Below are positions 46,883 through 57,095 of a stretch of 64,000 bases of DNA, piece after piece. The notes beneath the pieces are model-generated. The model saw only the letters and a list, made by a program, of their open reading frames with translations. It was not told the DNA's origin and made no database searches. The position numbers were made by a program, and so were the translations under genes. The stretch covers positions 6,262,001 to 6,326,000 of the forward strand of contig NZ_JAJFZL010000001.1 of the NCBI RefSeq assembly GCF_020733635.1, written 5' to 3'. The stretch comes from Nocardia spumae (GTDB lineage Bacteria; Actinomycetota; Actinomycetes; Mycobacteriales; Mycobacteriaceae). Numbering within the stretch: position 1 is the first letter of the stretch; the number at the start of each line of letters is the position of its first letter.

Positions 46883-48517
46883 TCACAACGTGGTGACCGT
46901 CAGCTCACCGTCGGCGTAGCGGGCCCGCAGCCGCTTCTTGTCGAATTTGCCCACACTGGTCTTGGGCACCTCGTCGATGAAGGTCCAGTGCTCGGGCAGC
47001 TGCCATTTGGCGAACTTGTCCGCGAGGAAGTCGCGCAATTCGGTCGGCTCCGCGCTGGCGCCGTCCTTGAGCACGATGGCGACCAGCGGCCGCTCGTCCC
47101 ACTTCTCGTCCGGCACCCCGATGACCGAGGCCTCCGCGACCGCGGGGTGACCCATGATCGCGTTCTCCAGATCGACCGAGGAGATCCACTCGCCACCGGA
47201 TTTGATGACGTCCTTGGACCGGTCGACCAGCGTCAGATAACCGTCCGGGGTGATCTTGCCGACGTCACCGGTGCGCAACCAGCCGTCGTCGAACTTGTCC
47301 GGGTCGACCGAGGCGCCCTCCGGCGAGTAGTAGGCCCCGGTGATCCAGGGCCCGCGCACCTCGAGCTCACCCACGGCCTCGCCGTCGTTCGGCAGCACGG
47401 CGCCGTCGTCGCCGACCAGCCGGGCCTGCACCAGGGCGGGGAATCGACCCTGGGTGTAGCGATACTCCCACTCCTGCTCACCCGAGACACCCCTCGGCGG
47501 ATGAGCGACACTGCCCAGCGGGGACGTCTCGGTCATCCCCCAGGCGTGCAACAGTCGCACGCCGTGCTTCTCCTGGAAGGCGCGCATCATCGCGGGCGGC
47601 AGCGCGGACCCGCCGACGACCACCTCACGCAGATGGGAGATGTCCTGCGGCTGGGCGTCGAGCTGGGCCAGCACGCCACCCCAGATGGTCGGCACCGCGG
47701 CGGCGAAGGTCGGCTTCACCTCGGCCATCATCGCCAGCAGCGGAGCGGGCTGCAGGAATCGGTCCGGCATGAGCACGCTCGCACCCGACATCATGGCCGC
47801 GTACGGCAGGCCCCAGGCATTGGCATGGAACAGCGGCACGATGGCCAGCACCAGATCGTCGGAGGTGAAACCCATACTGGCGTTGGTGAGCACCTGCATG
47901 GCGTGCAGCACGTTGGAGCGGTGCGAGTAGACCACGCCCTTGGGGTCACCGGTGGTGCCCGACGTGTAGCACATCCCCGCCGCGGAACGTTCGTCGACAA
48001 TCGGGAAATCGTAGGTATCGGGCTGCGCCGCAAGCAGTTCGGTGTACGAGTGCACCTGCACCCCGGCGGGCGCGGTGAGTTCGGCGGCATCACCGTTGGC
48101 GACGATGACGTGGCGCACGGTCTTCAGGGTCGGCAGATAGTTCGCGAACATCGGCAGCAGCGAGCCGTCGACGATCACCACCTGATCCTCGGCGTGATTG
48201 GCCACATAGGTGACCTGCTCGGGGAACAGCCGCAGATTCAGCGCGTGCAGTACCGCGCCCATCGCGGGTATGGCGGCGTAGGCCACCATATGTTCGTTGT
48301 TGTTCCACATGAAGGTGGCGACCCGGTCGCCGACCCCGATCCCCAGTCCGCGCAGCGCATTCGCCAGCCGCGCCGAATCCGCACCCAACTCCCGGTAGGT
48401 CATGGTGCGCACACCGTCACCCGTCCAGGTCGACACCGTCGCGTCGCCATGGAACGTCGACGCGTAGCGCAGCAGCGTCGCCAGCGACAGTTGATCGTCC
48501 TGCATCGTGCTCAACAT
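46883..48517 (-). CDS. fatty-acid-CoA ligase (medium/long-chain FadD type)
   Basis: 544 aa. [19 protein letters not shown] is the ATP-binding motif, followed by [37 protein letters not shown] and the catalytic lysine in [13 protein letters not shown]. The WISSVDLE gate and overall plan match AlkK-like and mycobacterial FadD ligases. I chose [10 protein letters not shown] (48517) because family members commonly start this way; the frame is open to 48553. Diverges from the monooxygenase gene. Confidence 0.85.
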   Translation of the reverse strand: MLSTMQDDQLSLATLLRYASTFHGDATVSTWTGDGVRTMTYRELGADSARLANALRGLGIGVGDRVATFMWNNNEHMVAYAAIPAMGAVLHALNLRLFPEQVTYVANHAEDQVVIVDGSLLPMFANYLPTLKTVRHVIVANGDAAELTAPAGVQVHSYTELLAAQPDTYDFPIVDERSAAGMCYTSGTTGDPKGVVYSHRSNVLHAMQVLTNASMGFTSDDLVLAIVPLFHANAWGLPYAAMMSGASVLMPDRFLQPAPLLAMMAEVKPTFAAAVPTIWGGVLAQLDAQPQDISHLREVVVGGSALPPAMMRAFQEKHGVRLLHAWGMTETSPLGSVAHPPRGVSGEQEWEYRYTQGRFPALVQARLVGDDGAVLPNDGEAVGELEVRGPWITGAYYSPEGASVDPDKFDDGWLRTGDVGKITPDGYLTLVDRSKDVIKSGGEWISSVDLENAIMGHPAVAEASVIGVPDEKWDERPLVAIVLKDGASAEPTELRDFLADKFAKWQLPEHWTFIDEVPKTSVGKFDKKRLRARYADGELTVTTL

Positions 48518-48674
48518 CAGTACCCGCACTCCTTCACCGGTGAAGAACATCACACCTGCCGCGAGGATAGCCGAAACCGGACGTAGCGAATATCGGCCCG
48601 ACCCGACCGATCCGATTGGCCGGAAATGTTGATCGAATGGCCGATGATCTCTCGGCGCGGATTCGCCCGCGCCT

Positions 48675-48680
48675 TAGGCT
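48675..48680 (+). promoter_or_regulatory. -10 box for a leaderless monooxygenase mRNA
   Basis: TAGGCT ends six bases before ATG 48687 and no ribosome site precedes that ATG, so transcription probably begins at the start codon. Confidence 0.55.
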
Positions 48681-48686
48681 TCGGCT

Positions 48687-50156
48687 ATGACAGCCACGCC
48701 ATCGATCCTCATCATCGGCGCCGGATTCGCCGGCCTCGGCATGGCGCTGGAACTGCAGCGCGCCGGTATCGACAACTTCACCATCGTCGAGAAGGCCGCT
48801 GATCTCGGTGGCGTCTGGCGGGAGAACACCTACCCCGGCGCGGCCTGCGATGTCCCGTCACCGCTGTACTCGTGGTCGTTCGAGCCGAAATCCGATTGGC
48901 CACGCCGTTTTTCGCAGCAGCGCGATATCCACGCCTATATGCGCTCGGTGGCGGAGAAATACGATCTCCCACGCAAGATCCGGTTCGGCATCGAGGTCAC
49001 CGACGCGGAATTCGATACCGCCCAGGGCACATGGCAGGTACGCGCCGCGGACGGGCAGACCCTCACCGCAGATGTACTGATTCCGGCCGTGGGCCAGCTC
49101 TCCCGGCCCGCGATGCCCACCATTCCGGGTATCGACAGCTTCGCCGGACCCGCCTTCCACTCGGCCGAATGGGATCACGCCGTCGATCTCACCGGTAAGC
49201 GGGTGGCGTGCATCGGCACGGGAGCCAGTGCGATCCAATATATTCCGGCGATTCAGCCCACGGTCTCCCATCTCACACTGTTTCAACGCTCGGCGGCCTG
49301 GGTGCTGCCGAAGTTCGATACCGAATACACCGGGCTGCACCACTCGTTGTTCAAGTACCTCCCGCCGAGCCGCTGGGCCGAGCGCTTCGCCATCTGGACC
49401 TTCTTCGAGGTGATGGCACTGGCGCTGACCGATATGCCGTGGATCAAGGGGCCGGTGATCGCGATCGCCGACCGGCATCGCGCCGAGGCCGTCGCCGATC
49501 CGGAACTGCGGGCCAAGCTGACTCCCGACTACGCCGCCGGCTGCAAGCGCGGCCTGTTCTCCAACGAGTACTTCCCCGCCCTCGCCCAGCCGAACGTGAG
49601 TGTGGAGACCACGGCGATCGAGGCGATCACCGAGACCGGAATCCGCACCACCGACGGCGTCGAGCACGAGGTCGACGTGATCGTCTACGGCACCGGATTC
49701 AAGGGCACCGAATTCCTCGCGCCGATGAACATCTACGGACTCGGCGGCCGCAAACTGTCCGACGAGTGGGCGGCCGAGGGCGCTCGTGCCTACCTCGGCA
49801 TGTCGGTACCGGATTTCCCGAATCTGTTCATGATGTACGGACCCAACACCAATGTCGGCTCGGGATCGATCATCTACATGCTCGAAAGCCAGGCCCGCTA
49901 CATCCGGCAGGTGGTGCAGTACCTGTCCACCAGGTCCGGGCACTTCGTCTCGGCCCGGCCCGCCGTCGAGCAGTCCTGGGACGACTGGTTGCAGAAGCGT
50001 CTGGCCGACACCCCGTGGAACTTCTGCTCCAGCTGGTACCGCAACGCCTCCGGCCGCATCACCAACAACTGGCCGGGTGCGACACTGCTGTTCCGGTGGA
50101 AGACGAAGCGTTTCGATCCCGCCGACTACACCGAGCGGATCGCCGGCGACGCCTGA
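48687..50156 (+). CDS. flavin-containing (Baeyer-Villiger-type) monooxygenase
   Basis: 489 aa. FAD site IIGAGFAGLGM at residues ~8-18, NADPH site CIGTGASAIQ near 180, and the BVMO fingerprint FAGPAFHSAEWDH between them. These enzymes insert oxygen next to ketones or oxidise heteroatoms; EthA-like relatives are common in mycobacteria. Substrate cannot be told. Leaderless start; convergent with the M28 gene nine bases away. Confidence 0.85.
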   Translation: MTATPSILIIGAGFAGLGMALELQRAGIDNFTIVEKAADLGGVWRENTYPGAACDVPSPLYSWSFEPKSDWPRRFSQQRDIHAYMRSVAEKYDLPRKIRFGIEVTDAEFDTAQGTWQVRAADGQTLTADVLIPAVGQLSRPAMPTIPGIDSFAGPAFHSAEWDHAVDLTGKRVACIGTGASAIQYIPAIQPTVSHLTLFQRSAAWVLPKFDTEYTGLHHSLFKYLPPSRWAERFAIWTFFEVMALALTDMPWIKGPVIAIADRHRAEAVADPELRAKLTPDYAAGCKRGLFSNEYFPALAQPNVSVETTAIEAITETGIRTTDGVEHEVDVIVYGTGFKGTEFLAPMNIYGLGGRKLSDEWAAEGARAYLGMSVPDFPNLFMMYGPNTNVGSGSIIYMLESQARYIRQVVQYLSTRSGHFVSARPAVEQSWDDWLQKRLADTPWNFCSSWYRNASGRITNNWPGATLLFRWKTKRFDPADYTERIAGDA

Positions 50157-50165
50157 TTCCCGTAC

Positions 50166-52403
50166 TCACAACCGCACGGTGGTGAAGACCGCCGCCACAC
50201 TGTCCTGACGGTAGAAGATATCCGCGGGAGCCGCGGCGATACCCGCATCCGGCAGCCAGTCGTAGTCGAGGACCCGCACGGCCAGCGGGCCGGGTGGGGC
50301 GGTCAGCTCCACCTCGATCCCGTCGGGCCCGGGTGCGTAGAAGCGGAATCCCTGTGCCGGCACCGGGGTGATGTCGCGACCTGCCACCCGCAGCGTCCGG
50401 ACCGCGCCGGGGTAGCGCAGACCGAGCGAGGTGGCGCCGCGGGTCGAGCGCAGTCGCAGGCGCACGGTGCGCCGGCCGGCCTCGGTGCGATCGGACAGCA
50501 CCTCGGCCGTGGGAGCCGACAACTGCCGCACCGGCGCGGGACCGCTGGACTCGGCGCGCGGCCACAGCTCCCCGAAGACCCCGGCCGGTGGTGTGGCCCG
50601 GACGAAACCGTCGGTCCACCGCCCCGGCGCCGATGCGGAAATCCACAGCGCCTCCTGACGATCGGCGTCGAGTGCGTAGGACAGCTGCGTGGTCAGCGGA
50701 TGCCGGTCGTCGAAACGGTCGACCGCCAGGCCGACCGCGGCGAGCGCCACTGTCAGCACCACCGCCGTCGCCGGAACCACCGCCGCGCGACTGCTCGGCC
50801 AGGCGTGGGCGAGGGTGAGCGTGAACAGCAGGCCCGGCACCGTCACCACCGGCACGGTGAGCAGCGCGGCCGTCGAGAGTCCGGTCTGCACCGCCGTGAA
50901 CGCGGTGCCGCCGAGCAGTACCGCCGCGGGAACGAGGAACAGGGTCAGCAGCGGCAGCCGCCACGGGTCCGGCACCGCGAACGTCAGCGCGGTACCGAGC
51001 GCCGCCGCGCAGGCGGGCAGCACCACCATCACCGCGCCGGCAGGCGTCAGCACGGTGACGACCGCACCGATCAGAGCCACCGCCACCAGCACTCCGGCCG
51101 CGGTCGCCGGCTGCCCGAACCATCGCCGGGACAACGCATACCACGCAGCCAGTACCGCGACGCACAACAGCAGGATCGCGGCCTGGTACCACCCGGGCCG
51201 ATACGGGTCGGCCAGCAGACTCCGATACTCCGGGCGGATCAGTTCGATCATCCGCCACAGCCCGGAGACCACGCCCATCGCGACCGGAATCGAGACCAGC
51301 GCGAACACCGCCGCACCGGCCCCGCGCCAGATCGTCACCTCGCCGCCGCGGCGCATCCGCCGGACCACCCAGGCCACCAACGCCACGGTCGCGACCGCGA
51401 GTACGACCACCACCCACAGCGGCAACACCAGCAGCATCCCGAACGGCAGGCCGGAATAGGCGCGGTTGCGCGCACCCGCCTCGGCACGCAGATCGCCGGC
51501 GCCGAAGTCCCGCGCCGAGGCCAGCGTATTGTCCCCGAACTGCTGCACCGTCGCCGGATCGACCTGATCCGGATCGTCGAAAGGGTTGTGGTAGTACGCG
51601 TTACGTCCGGCGAATGCCCAGTCCAGCACCCGCATACCCGCGCCGTCCAGGACGACGAAATCGGTGGTGCTGGTGGTCTGCTCCCCGGCCAGTGTGGTCG
51701 ACAGGGAATCGGTGTTCGGATGCGGATTCGTGGCCACCGTGCGGATCAGCGCGCCGTCGGGATGGCTGATCCGCCACAGCAGCGGCGGGCCGCCGGCACC
51801 GCGGGCCTCGTGATTGATCACCACCCCGCCCCGCGGATCGGCCGCTCCCGACGCCGCGAACGCCTCGGCTCCGAGCAGGCCGACCTCTTCACCGTCGGTG
51901 AACAGCACCACCAGATCGTTACGCGGCGCGACCCCGCCCGCCCGCAGCGCCCGGACCGTCTCGAGGACCGTCGCGACACCGACGCCATCGTCATTGGCGC
52001 CGGGCCCGGTCGGGACCGAATCATAGTGTGCGACAAGGTAGACGGTTCCGGTGGCAGCGGTTCCGGGCCAGCGCGCGACGATATTTCCGACAGTGCCGAG
52101 CGGCGGCACCTCCCCGTGCAGATCCACCGGGTACCTGCCCACGCCGGATCGAATTTCGGTGTCCAGGCCCAGATCTCGCAATCGCGTGACGAGCCGGTCA
52201 CGGACCCGGTCGTGTTCGGCACTGCCCACCGGATGTGGCCGCGCCGCGATCTCCCGGACCGTGTCCAGCGCTCGTTCCGCGCTGAACTCCCCCGCGGGCG
52301 CCGAGGCATCGCGATAGTCGTGCGGTTGTTGTTCCCAGGCGGTGGCGACGGCCACCACGACCAGGAAGACGAAAGCCAGCACACCGGACAGTCGACGCCC
52401 CAT
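50166..52403 (-). CDS. M28-family membrane metallopeptidase
   Basis: 745 aa. A signal anchor (residues ~5-23) leads into an M28 peptidase domain with zinc ligands HYDSVPTGPGANDDG and DGEEVGLLG, then about eight membrane helices (residues ~330-600) and a C-terminal exported beta domain. This plan matches Fxna/ERMP1-like aminopeptidases, with the catalytic part outside the membrane. ATG 52403 starts the signal sequence; the ribosome site is weak (GCGGGA). Target peptides unknown. Confidence 0.85.
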   Translation of the reverse strand: MGRRLSGVLAFVFLVVVAVATAWEQQPHDYRDASAPAGEFSAERALDTVREIAARPHPVGSAEHDRVRDRLVTRLRDLGLDTEIRSGVGRYPVDLHGEVPPLGTVGNIVARWPGTAATGTVYLVAHYDSVPTGPGANDDGVGVATVLETVRALRAGGVAPRNDLVVLFTDGEEVGLLGAEAFAASGAADPRGGVVINHEARGAGGPPLLWRISHPDGALIRTVATNPHPNTDSLSTTLAGEQTTSTTDFVVLDGAGMRVLDWAFAGRNAYYHNPFDDPDQVDPATVQQFGDNTLASARDFGAGDLRAEAGARNRAYSGLPFGMLLVLPLWVVVVLAVATVALVAWVVRRMRRGGEVTIWRGAGAAVFALVSIPVAMGVVSGLWRMIELIRPEYRSLLADPYRPGWYQAAILLLCVAVLAAWYALSRRWFGQPATAAGVLVAVALIGAVVTVLTPAGAVMVVLPACAAALGTALTFAVPDPWRLPLLTLFLVPAAVLLGGTAFTAVQTGLSTAALLTVPVVTVPGLLFTLTLAHAWPSSRAAVVPATAVVLTVALAAVGLAVDRFDDRHPLTTQLSYALDADRQEALWISASAPGRWTDGFVRATPPAGVFGELWPRAESSGPAPVRQLSAPTAEVLSDRTEAGRRTVRLRLRSTRGATSLGLRYPGAVRTLRVAGRDITPVPAQGFRFYAPGPDGIEVELTAPPGPLAVRVLDYDWLPDAGIAAAPADIFYRQDSVAAVFTTVRL

Positions 52404-52543
52404 TCCCGCGATGGTACCGGCCGGAAGGATCCCCGGAATCGGACAACGCGCCGAAGTTCGCGAGACCCGCGTCACGGCAACGGTTTCGATCGAACCGAGT
52501 ACAACCCTGGCCCACCCGCCCCGGCCGATTAGTGTCGGAGGCG

Positions 52544-53479
52544 ATGACTATCTCGGTTCCGATCGGAGTATCCGTCTGGCCGCGCCCCGACGTCGCCAAC
52601 GACGTCGGCGAGGTGATCGGCCTCGCCACGGCGGCGGCGCGGGCAGGGGTGCGGTCGGTGTGGTTCGGGCAGAAGTTCGATCTCGACGCCTTGACCCTCG
52701 CGGCGGTCGTCGGACACGCGGTGCCCGATATCGAGGTCGGCACCTCGGTGGTTCCGATCAACCCACGCCATCCGCTGGTGGTCGCCTCACAGGCACAGAC
52801 CGCACAGGCCGCCACCGGTGGCCGCTTCCGCCTCGGACTCGGATTGGGCGCTCCCGCACTGGAATCGACGGCCTTCGGAATATACGAGGACAAACCGGTC
52901 CGGCGGCTGCGCGAATATCTGGTCGCGCTGCGCCGGGCCATCGAGGACGGCGCCGTCGACGTGGCCGGTGAACGGGTCCACGCTCGGCCGCCGCTACCGA
53001 CGAGAGTGCGCGGTGGCGGCGATATCCCGCTCCTGGTGGCCGCGATGGGACCGCAAGCCCTGCGTGCGAGCGGGGAACTGGCCGACGGTGTGCTGCCGTT
53101 CCTGGCCGGCCCGCGCACGGTGGAATCACATATCGTGCCCGCCCTCGAACGCGCCCGCCCGGCACATCCGGTGCGACCCGCCCAGGTGATCGCGGGTGTG
53201 GTCGCGGTGGTCACCGATCGCGCCGAGCAGGTGCGCGCGACCGCGGCCCGGGCGTTGTCGTTCTACGAGCAATTCGATTCCTACCGCGCGATCCTCGATC
53301 GCGAAGGGGTGCCGCACGCGATCGACGTGGCGTTGATCGGCGACGAGGACCACGTCGCCCGTGGCCTGCGCGCCTATGTCGAAGCGGGAGCCACCGAGTT
53401 GCTGATCCACCAGTCCGATCTGGGCGGTCCCGACGACCAGGCGCGCACCTGGAAACTGCTGAGCGAACTCGCCGCGTGA
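52544..53479 (+). CDS. LLM-class F420-dependent oxidoreductase
   Basis: 311 aa luciferase-like barrel. VWFGQKFDLDALTLAAVVG, TSVVPINPRHPLVVASQAQT, FRLGLGLGAP and LVAAMGPQALR are typical of F420-binding LLM proteins such as methylenetetrahydromethanopterin-reductase-like enzymes in mycobacteria. ATG 52544 has GGAGG only two bases away, but TAGTGT eight bases upstream could make the mRNA leaderless; GTG 52532 is the alternative start. Stop codon abuts the stop of the next gene. Confidence 0.8.
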   Translation: MTISVPIGVSVWPRPDVANDVGEVIGLATAAARAGVRSVWFGQKFDLDALTLAAVVGHAVPDIEVGTSVVPINPRHPLVVASQAQTAQAATGGRFRLGLGLGAPALESTAFGIYEDKPVRRLREYLVALRRAIEDGAVDVAGERVHARPPLPTRVRGGGDIPLLVAAMGPQALRASGELADGVLPFLAGPRTVESHIVPALERARPAHPVRPAQVIAGVVAVVTDRAEQVRATAARALSFYEQFDSYRAILDREGVPHAIDVALIGDEDHVARGLRAYVEAGATELLIHQSDLGGPDDQARTWKLLSELAA

Positions 53480-54331
53480 TCAGTCGCGCGGGCGGGCGAT
53501 GATGATCGGGCATTCGACACTGTGCATCAGCGCCTGGCTGGTCGACCCCAGCGTCATCCCCGGAAATCCGCCCTTGCCGTGACTGCCCACCACGACCAGC
53601 TGGGCATTCGCCGATTCGGCGAGGATGCGCCGCACCGGCCGGTCCTCGACCACGACGCGCCGCACCGACACCGGTTCGTCGGGGTCCTCGTGCACGGTGA
53701 GCGCCGCGTCGACCAGCCGATTGCCCTCTTCCTGCAGCGCCGCCGGTGACGGATAGCCGCCGAAGCGCTGCCAGGTGTGCACGATGGTCAGATCGGCGCG
53801 GCGCCGGCGCGCCTCGGTCATCGCGATCGCGAGAGCGTCCGCGCTGCACGGGGAATCGTCGTATCCCACGAGCACCGAGCGCTCCGAGCCGATCAGCGCA
53901 TCCGACGGCACCACCGCCACCGGGCCCCGGGCGTGGCGGACGAGTGCGGTACTCACCGAGCCGAGCAGGCTGCGCTGATATGCCCCGAGCCCGCGCGCGC
54001 CGACCACCACCAGCCGGGCATGCTCCGCGCGGCCGAGCAGGGCGGGAATGATCGGCGCGTCGACGACCGCCGTGCTGATCTCGATCGTGGGCGCGGTGGC
54101 GGCGGCGACCCGCGCGGCCGACGCGACCGCGTGCCGCGCCTGGTCGGCCATGCGGGCGTGATAGTCCTGAATGCCGTCCTCACCGCTGTGCTCGTCCGGG
54201 ATCGGCGGCACCGCGGAGATGACCTCGAGTGGAACCTTGTGCAGCGCCGCGTCATCGGCGGCCCAGCGCGCGGCCTGTACCGAATCGTCGGAACTGTCGA
54301 CCCCCACCACCACCGGCGCCTTGGTAACCAT
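53480..54331 (-). CDS. universal stress protein with two Usp domains
   Basis: 283 aa, a tandem Usp protein. Each half ends with an ATP-binding G-2x-G-9x-G-S motif: VGARGLGAYQRSLLGSVS near residue 130 and VGSHGKGGFPGMTLGSTS near 265. Such proteins bind ATP and slow growth under hypoxia in mycobacteria, often within the DosR regulon. ATG 54331 follows GGTGGG. It diverges from an Acg-type gene, another DosR-type family, but I found no convincing DosR box between them. Confidence 0.85.
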   Translation of the reverse strand: MVTKAPVVVGVDSSDDSVQAARWAADDAALHKVPLEVISAVPPIPDEHSGEDGIQDYHARMADQARHAVASAARVAAATAPTIEISTAVVDAPIIPALLGRAEHARLVVVGARGLGAYQRSLLGSVSTALVRHARGPVAVVPSDALIGSERSVLVGYDDSPCSADALAIAMTEARRRRADLTIVHTWQRFGGYPSPAALQEEGNRLVDAALTVHEDPDEPVSVRRVVVEDRPVRRILAESANAQLVVVGSHGKGGFPGMTLGSTSQALMHSVECPIIIARPRD

Positions 54332-54544
54332 CGAACGTCCCACCTTCTTCAGCTGCGGTTCACGAGCGGTACTTCGGCGAAGACGCCCCCACCCTACCGG
54401 CCGGGGCCGGGTGTCCGGACCGGGCGCGGGATACGGGCCCGCCGGTAGCCGGGAATCCGGACTGCGCGGTCATGCTGGTCGATAGCTGCGATACTGGGGG
54501 CGTGTGACCCGTGCAGCCGACGAATCATCGCTCTGGGAGGCATC

Positions 54545-55525
54545 ATGCGAAACCTTCCCGACCGCTCGACCATCATCGCGGCACTGCAGCTGGCCGCCCG
54601 CGCCCCTTCCGTGCACAACACCCAACCGTGGCGCTGGGATTTCGACGGCCTTCGCCTGCATCTGTCCAGCGATTCCGAGCGGCAGCTGACGATGGCCGAC
54701 CCGAGCGGGCGGCAGGAGGTCATCAGTTGCGGAGCCATGCTGGCGCACGCCCGCGTGGCGTTCGCCGCACAAGGATATCCGCTCACCGTGCGGTACGAAC
54801 CGGAGGAGAGCCGCCACGAACTGCTCGCCGTCGCCGAATTCGACACGCCCCGCCCACCATCCGATCGCGAGCGCGCTCTGGCCGCCGCCATCCGCGAGCG
54901 GCGCAGCGACCGATTGCCGATGGCGCCGACGGATCGCCCGGAGCTGATCGACCAGGTGTGCGAGGTGTCCGGTGATACCCGCGTCCGAGCGGACGCGATC
55001 ACCGACGACGTGCGTCCGCGACTCGCCGCCGCATCCCGCCGGACCGCCGCCCTGCATCAGTTCGATACGCCGTATCAGAACGAACTACGCTGGTGGACGG
55101 GTCAATTCGACCTGGCCGAGGGAATACCGCCGGCCGCCCTCGCCACCGCGGGCGAGGCCGCTCTGGTCGACGTGGGCCGCGACTTCCCCATCCCGCCCGG
55201 GCCGGCACATCGCGACGAGGCCCCCGACCGCGCCGCCCTCGTCGCTCTCAGTACCGCCGGCAACACCACGAACGAATGGCTGGCCACCGGCGAGGCCCTG
55301 TCCACGGCCCTGCTGTCGGCCACCGCCGCCGGCCTGGCCACCTGCCCGCTCACCCACATCACCGAGATCCCCGCCGCCATCCGCGCGATCAGCGCCCTGC
55401 TCCCCGACCCCACTCGCATTCCTCAGGTCCTGATCCGCCTCGGCACGGCACCCCACGACTACGTGGCGCCGCCCACGCCGCGCCGCCCACCCGCCGATTT
55501 CCTGACCTTCATCGGCGCCAACTGA
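54545..55525 (+). CDS. Acg-family FMN-binding nitroreductase-like protein
   Basis: 326 aa. LQLAARAPSVHNTQPWRW is the hallmark FMN-site start of Acg/Rv2032-type proteins, a divergent nitroreductase group whose members keep FMN but have a closed active site. AGLATCPLTHITEIPAAIR near the C-terminus matches the family. GGGAGG five bases before ATG 54545. The adjacent Usp gene is a partner type typical of dormancy regulons. Confidence 0.8.
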   Translation: MRNLPDRSTIIAALQLAARAPSVHNTQPWRWDFDGLRLHLSSDSERQLTMADPSGRQEVISCGAMLAHARVAFAAQGYPLTVRYEPEESRHELLAVAEFDTPRPPSDRERALAAAIRERRSDRLPMAPTDRPELIDQVCEVSGDTRVRADAITDDVRPRLAAASRRTAALHQFDTPYQNELRWWTGQFDLAEGIPPAALATAGEAALVDVGRDFPIPPGPAHRDEAPDRAALVALSTAGNTTNEWLATGEALSTALLSATAAGLATCPLTHITEIPAAIRAISALLPDPTRIPQVLIRLGTAPHDYVAPPTPRRPPADFLTFIGAN

Positions 55526-55540
55526 CACCCGCTCGCGGCC

Positions 55541-56614
55541 TCAGCCGCCTACGGTGCCGGTGTCGATCCAGTGGTCGATCCTCCGGAACGTGTCTGCCGC
55601 GTTGCGATGCAGCGGCAGATTGTGAGCAGCGTCCGGCACCACCAGGACATCGAGGGCGGCTGCTCCGGTGTAGTACGGGGCCTCGTTCGCGCGAATCGTT
55701 TCGGCGCTGTGGCAACTGACGAAGAGATTGCAGAAGATATCGTCTTCGGCGCCCATGGCGACCAGAACGGGGGCGGTGATCGCCCGGCTCGGATTGGCGG
55801 CCGCGGGAGTCAGCAACAACTGTGACGACTCCGCCACCTCCCCTACCGTCGCCAGATCCTTGGTGCGTTCGTCGTTGGCGACTATCGCCGAATCGGTGGC
55901 CGCGAGATCGTAGAACGCGCTGCCGCGCTGCCCCGGCCGGGTGGTGAGAAAACCGGGGTCGTTCAGAATGCCTTGCCATTTCGGGTCGTACATCGCCGGA
56001 TACAACGCGGCATAGAAACCGGTGGAGTTCAATCCGACCCCGGGCAGATGAATCACTCCGGTGAGAACCACCCGTTCGAGATCGTGCCAGCGCGACGCCT
56101 CGTCGATCAAGGTCACCGAGCCGAGCGAATGACCGACGGCGTTGACCGTGCGGTACCCGTTGCCGTGCAGCCAGCCGATCAGCTGGTGCAGTACGAAGGC
56201 GTCGGTCGACACATTCTGCCGGTCACTACCGGTGCGGGTGCTGGCGCCGGTGCCCAGCCGGTCGAAATTCAATGTCGCCCGTCCGGCCGCCACCGTATTC
56301 GCCACGTAGGAGTACTCGGCCGGCATGGCGGTGGGATCCCAGTACTCCCGGTTGTACGTCGCACCGGCCACCAGAATGTCCACCTCCGGCGCCGCGGACC
56401 GGTTCGGAGGCGTGCACAGGGTCGCGGCGACAGTATTGTCGGGCGGCGAATCCGGGACGATCGCCACCGGTATCGATATTTCCTGACATCCGCCCGATCC
56501 CGGCGCGGCGACAGCGACGGGCGCGAACCCCAGCGCGACCACTCCGCAGACAGCGGCCGCGGTTACCCACACCCGCCCGGCAATTACCGAACTCCCCCGA
56601 AATATTTCACGCAT
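55541..56614 (-). CDS. secreted alpha/beta hydrolase
   Basis: 357 aa. Residues 1-36 are a signal peptide ending APVAVAA. The nucleophile is in VGHSLGSV (Ser near 163), the acid in MGAEDDIF and the histidine in DAAHNLPLH, giving a full triad. The intervening cap is rich in aromatics. Probably an exported esterase or lipase. The 252 bases upstream to the tRNA contain no gene. Confidence 0.8.
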   Translation of the reverse strand: MREIFRGSSVIAGRVWVTAAAVCGVVALGFAPVAVAAPGSGGCQEISIPVAIVPDSPPDNTVAATLCTPPNRSAAPEVDILVAGATYNREYWDPTAMPAEYSYVANTVAAGRATLNFDRLGTGASTRTGSDRQNVSTDAFVLHQLIGWLHGNGYRTVNAVGHSLGSVTLIDEASRWHDLERVVLTGVIHLPGVGLNSTGFYAALYPAMYDPKWQGILNDPGFLTTRPGQRGSAFYDLAATDSAIVANDERTKDLATVGEVAESSQLLLTPAAANPSRAITAPVLVAMGAEDDIFCNLFVSCHSAETIRANEAPYYTGAAALDVLVVPDAAHNLPLHRNAADTFRRIDHWIDTGTVGG

Positions 56615-56830
56615 TCTTCACCTTTATCCAGCAATAACGCTGCCGGTACATCCGGTTCGCACTGGATTTCGCCGATCGTATGCCGCCGGTGAATTCGGGC
56701 ATTCCCAGCGAATGGAAATCGCGGTGAATCCGCGGCCGCGGCGCCGCACCGGCGGCGCCGGCACCCCCTGCCAACGGTGGCCCCCGGGGCGTATCCGTCC
56801 CACGATGCGGCCCGCCGCGCCGGGGCACGC

Positions 56831-56836
56831 TAAACT
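56831..56836 (+). promoter_or_regulatory. -10 box for tRNA-Arg
   Basis: TAAACT lies 30 bases before the tRNA 5' end in a GC-rich context, the expected position for a short processed leader. Confidence 0.5.
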
Positions 56837-56866
56837 GGCCCCGCCGATCGCCGCGAAGGCGAGACC

Positions 56867-56942
56867 GCCCTCGTAGCTCAGGGGATAGAGCACCGCTCTC
56901 CTAAAGCGGGTGTCGCAGGTTCGAATCCTGCCGAGGGCACCA
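56867..56942 (+). tRNA. tRNA-Arg (anticodon CCT)
   Basis: 76 bases including encoded CCA. The acceptor stem GCCCTCG pairs with CGAGGGC, the D arm is GCTC/GAGC, the anticodon stem CCGCT/AGCGG holds the loop CTCCTAA (anticodon CCT at 56900-56902, reading AGG), and the T arm GCAGG/CCTGC encloses TTCGAAT. All stems are perfect. tRNA-Arg genes are common integration sites; I saw no repeated 3' end that would mark an attachment site. Confidence 0.97.
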
Positions 56943-56966
56943 ACCTGCGACGATATTTCCGCAGGT
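56943..56966 (+). terminator. hairpin immediately after the tRNA
   Basis: ACCTGCG (56943-56949) pairs exactly with CGCAGGT (56960-56966) right behind the CCA end. Confidence 0.45.
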
Positions 56967-57095
56967 CAAACGAATACATTGCAGATCCAGGATCATCGCG
57001 ACCAAGGAACTCCCTGGTCGAACACGGTCCCTTCCAGTGCCCGTAGGGCACATGGAACAAGGGAACGCAGAGGCCTGCACCTTCGGTTTCGGTGA

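Noticed and set aside
54332..54544. possible DosR box between the Usp and Acg genes
   Set aside because: Only weak half-matches such as GGGAATCCGGACT; no proper 18-20-bp palindrome.
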